Below, in pieces: positions 5,480-5,828 of a stretch of DNA of 5,828 nt. Numbering within the stretch: position 1 is the stretch's first letter; every line of letters starts with the position of its first letter. The notes beneath the pieces are model-generated. The model saw only the letters and a program-made list of their open reading frames with translations, ran no database searches and was not told where the DNA came from. Origin of the DNA: Streptosporangiaceae bacterium (GTDB lineage: Bacteria > Actinomycetota > Actinomycetes > Streptosporangiales > Streptosporangiaceae); contig JASHOI010000446.1 in the NCBI GenBank assembly GCA_030041195.1, positions 1-5,828 of the forward strand, written 5' to 3'. Both the position numbers and the translations under genes were made by a program.

Positions 5480-5763
5480 GTGAGGTCACCGAACTGATTG
5501 ACAGCTACAAGGCTGGCGAGCTGACCCTGGACGAATTGGCGCAGCGGTTCCGCACCCGGCAGTGGCCAGCGACCACGCCGTCACCGCCGTCAAGCTACCT
5601 AGAGATGGCGGCAAGAGCCCAGGAAGACCCGCGGGCGGCAGTCCCCAACTCCTACGACGATGTCACCGCGGCTTACGCGCGAGGGGAGCTGACCCGAGAG
5701 GAGTATGACCTGCTGTCCGATGCCGTGCTCGAGGCCGGAAGAGGTGAGGACCGGAAGAGGTGA
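5476..5763 (+). CDS. Small helical protein with duplicated YxxGELT motif, candidate antitoxin
   Basis: A 95-aa protein translated right after the zeta toxin: GTG 5476 overlaps its stop (GTGA), with the purine-rich GAGGAGGAG (5465-5473) as ribosome site. It contains two copies of one short helical motif, YKAGELTLDEL (11-21) and YARGELTREEYDLL (67-80), joined by a Pro/Ser-rich linker with TTPSPPSSY (33-41). The GELT-x-(D/E)-E helix-turn-helix resembles the short oligomerising SHOCT-type motif, but I do not claim membership. The net charge is slightly acidic. Classical zeta antitoxins (epsilon, PezA) are helical but encoded upstream and look different, so an antitoxin role rests on the tight overlap and size only. 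It could instead be an accessory partner of the kinase. A 16-bp tandem duplication forms its last codons and stop. Confidence 0.82.
   Translation: MSEVTELIDSYKAGELTLDELAQRFRTRQWPATTPSPPSSYLEMAARAQEDPRAAVPNSYDDVTAAYARGELTREEYDLLSDAVLEAGRGEDRKR
5735..5763 (+). repeat. Tandem 16-bp duplication at the 3' end of the 95-aa gene
   Basis: CCGGAAGAGGTGA occurs exactly twice, at 5735-5747 and 5751-5763, separated by GGA, giving a 16-bp period. Because 16 is not a multiple of 3, the second copy is read in another frame and supplies the TGA stop. Without the duplication the frame would run on to a TAG near 5812. Confidence 0.8.
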
Positions 5764-5828
5764 CGGCAACACTTCCGAGAAAAATGGCATGCCGAGTTGC
5801 GAAATACCGGGCTAGAACTGGAACGTGT
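5760..5828 (+). CDS. Possible third gene of the zeta operon (5' part only)
   Basis: From GTG 5760 the frame is open for 23 codons to the right edge (VTATLPRKMACRVAKYRARTG and two more residues). The GTG overlaps the stop of the preceding gene in a GTGA, the same junction seen elsewhere in the window, and GAGGA (5746-5750) lies 9 nt upstream as a ribosome site. The short peptide is basic and matches no family I recognise. An internal ATG at 5784 is an alternative start. The stretch is too short to show coding bias, and 23 open codons can be chance, so this is a tentative call. Confidence 0.3.
   Translation, partial: MTATLPRKMACRVAKYRARTGTC

Noticed and set aside
5786..5793. GGCATGCC palindrome as a terminator or attachment site
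   Set aside because: Only an 8-bp palindrome with no loop or flanking T-tract, expected by chance.

Overview
The window is GC-rich with the codon bias of an actinomycete. It encodes type VII secretion (T7SS/ESX-like) proteins, uses many GTG starts, and packs genes with 4-bp NTGA overlaps, all of which point to a filamentous or related actinobacterium (Actinomycetota). No species can be named from the sequence. No rRNA, tRNA, insertion sequence or CRISPR array was seen.

Left block, minus strand (1-1998): a T7SS toxin cassette. It is transcribed from about 2000 toward position 1. In order it encodes a small WXG100-like helical protein with a YxxxE secretion motif, a 421-aa toxin, and a pentapeptide-repeat protein cut by the left edge. 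The toxin has an N-terminal T7SS signal domain, a Gly/Ala-rich middle and a C-terminal nuclease-like domain. The pentapeptide protein is the best immunity candidate. The two junctions are GTGA and ATGA overlaps. A 397-bp gene-free stretch (1999-2395) precedes the cassette; it holds an AT-rich patch, several short inverted repeats and weak promoter-like sequence.

Middle block, minus strand (2396-4139): a three-gene operon. It begins with a small protein resembling the CcbP calcium-binding family, probably made from a leaderless GTG start. Two uncharacterised proteins of 300 and 177 aa follow, again joined by GTGA and ATGA overlaps.

Right block, plus strand (4400-5828): a divergent operon. It has a 359-aa zeta-toxin-family P-loop kinase with a disordered N-terminal extension, then a 95-aa helical acidic protein that may be its antitoxin, then possibly the start of a third gene running off the right edge. 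The 260-bp divergent spacer carries a perfect 10-bp inverted repeat and a second 6-bp one.

Taken together this looks like an accessory or conflict island: two toxin modules, one secreted and one probably intracellular, flank a calcium-binding/unknown operon. The most interesting points are the secreted toxin with its proposed pentapeptide immunity protein, the zeta kinase with a possible downstream antitoxin (the reverse of the classical order), and the uncharacterised CcbP-linked operon.
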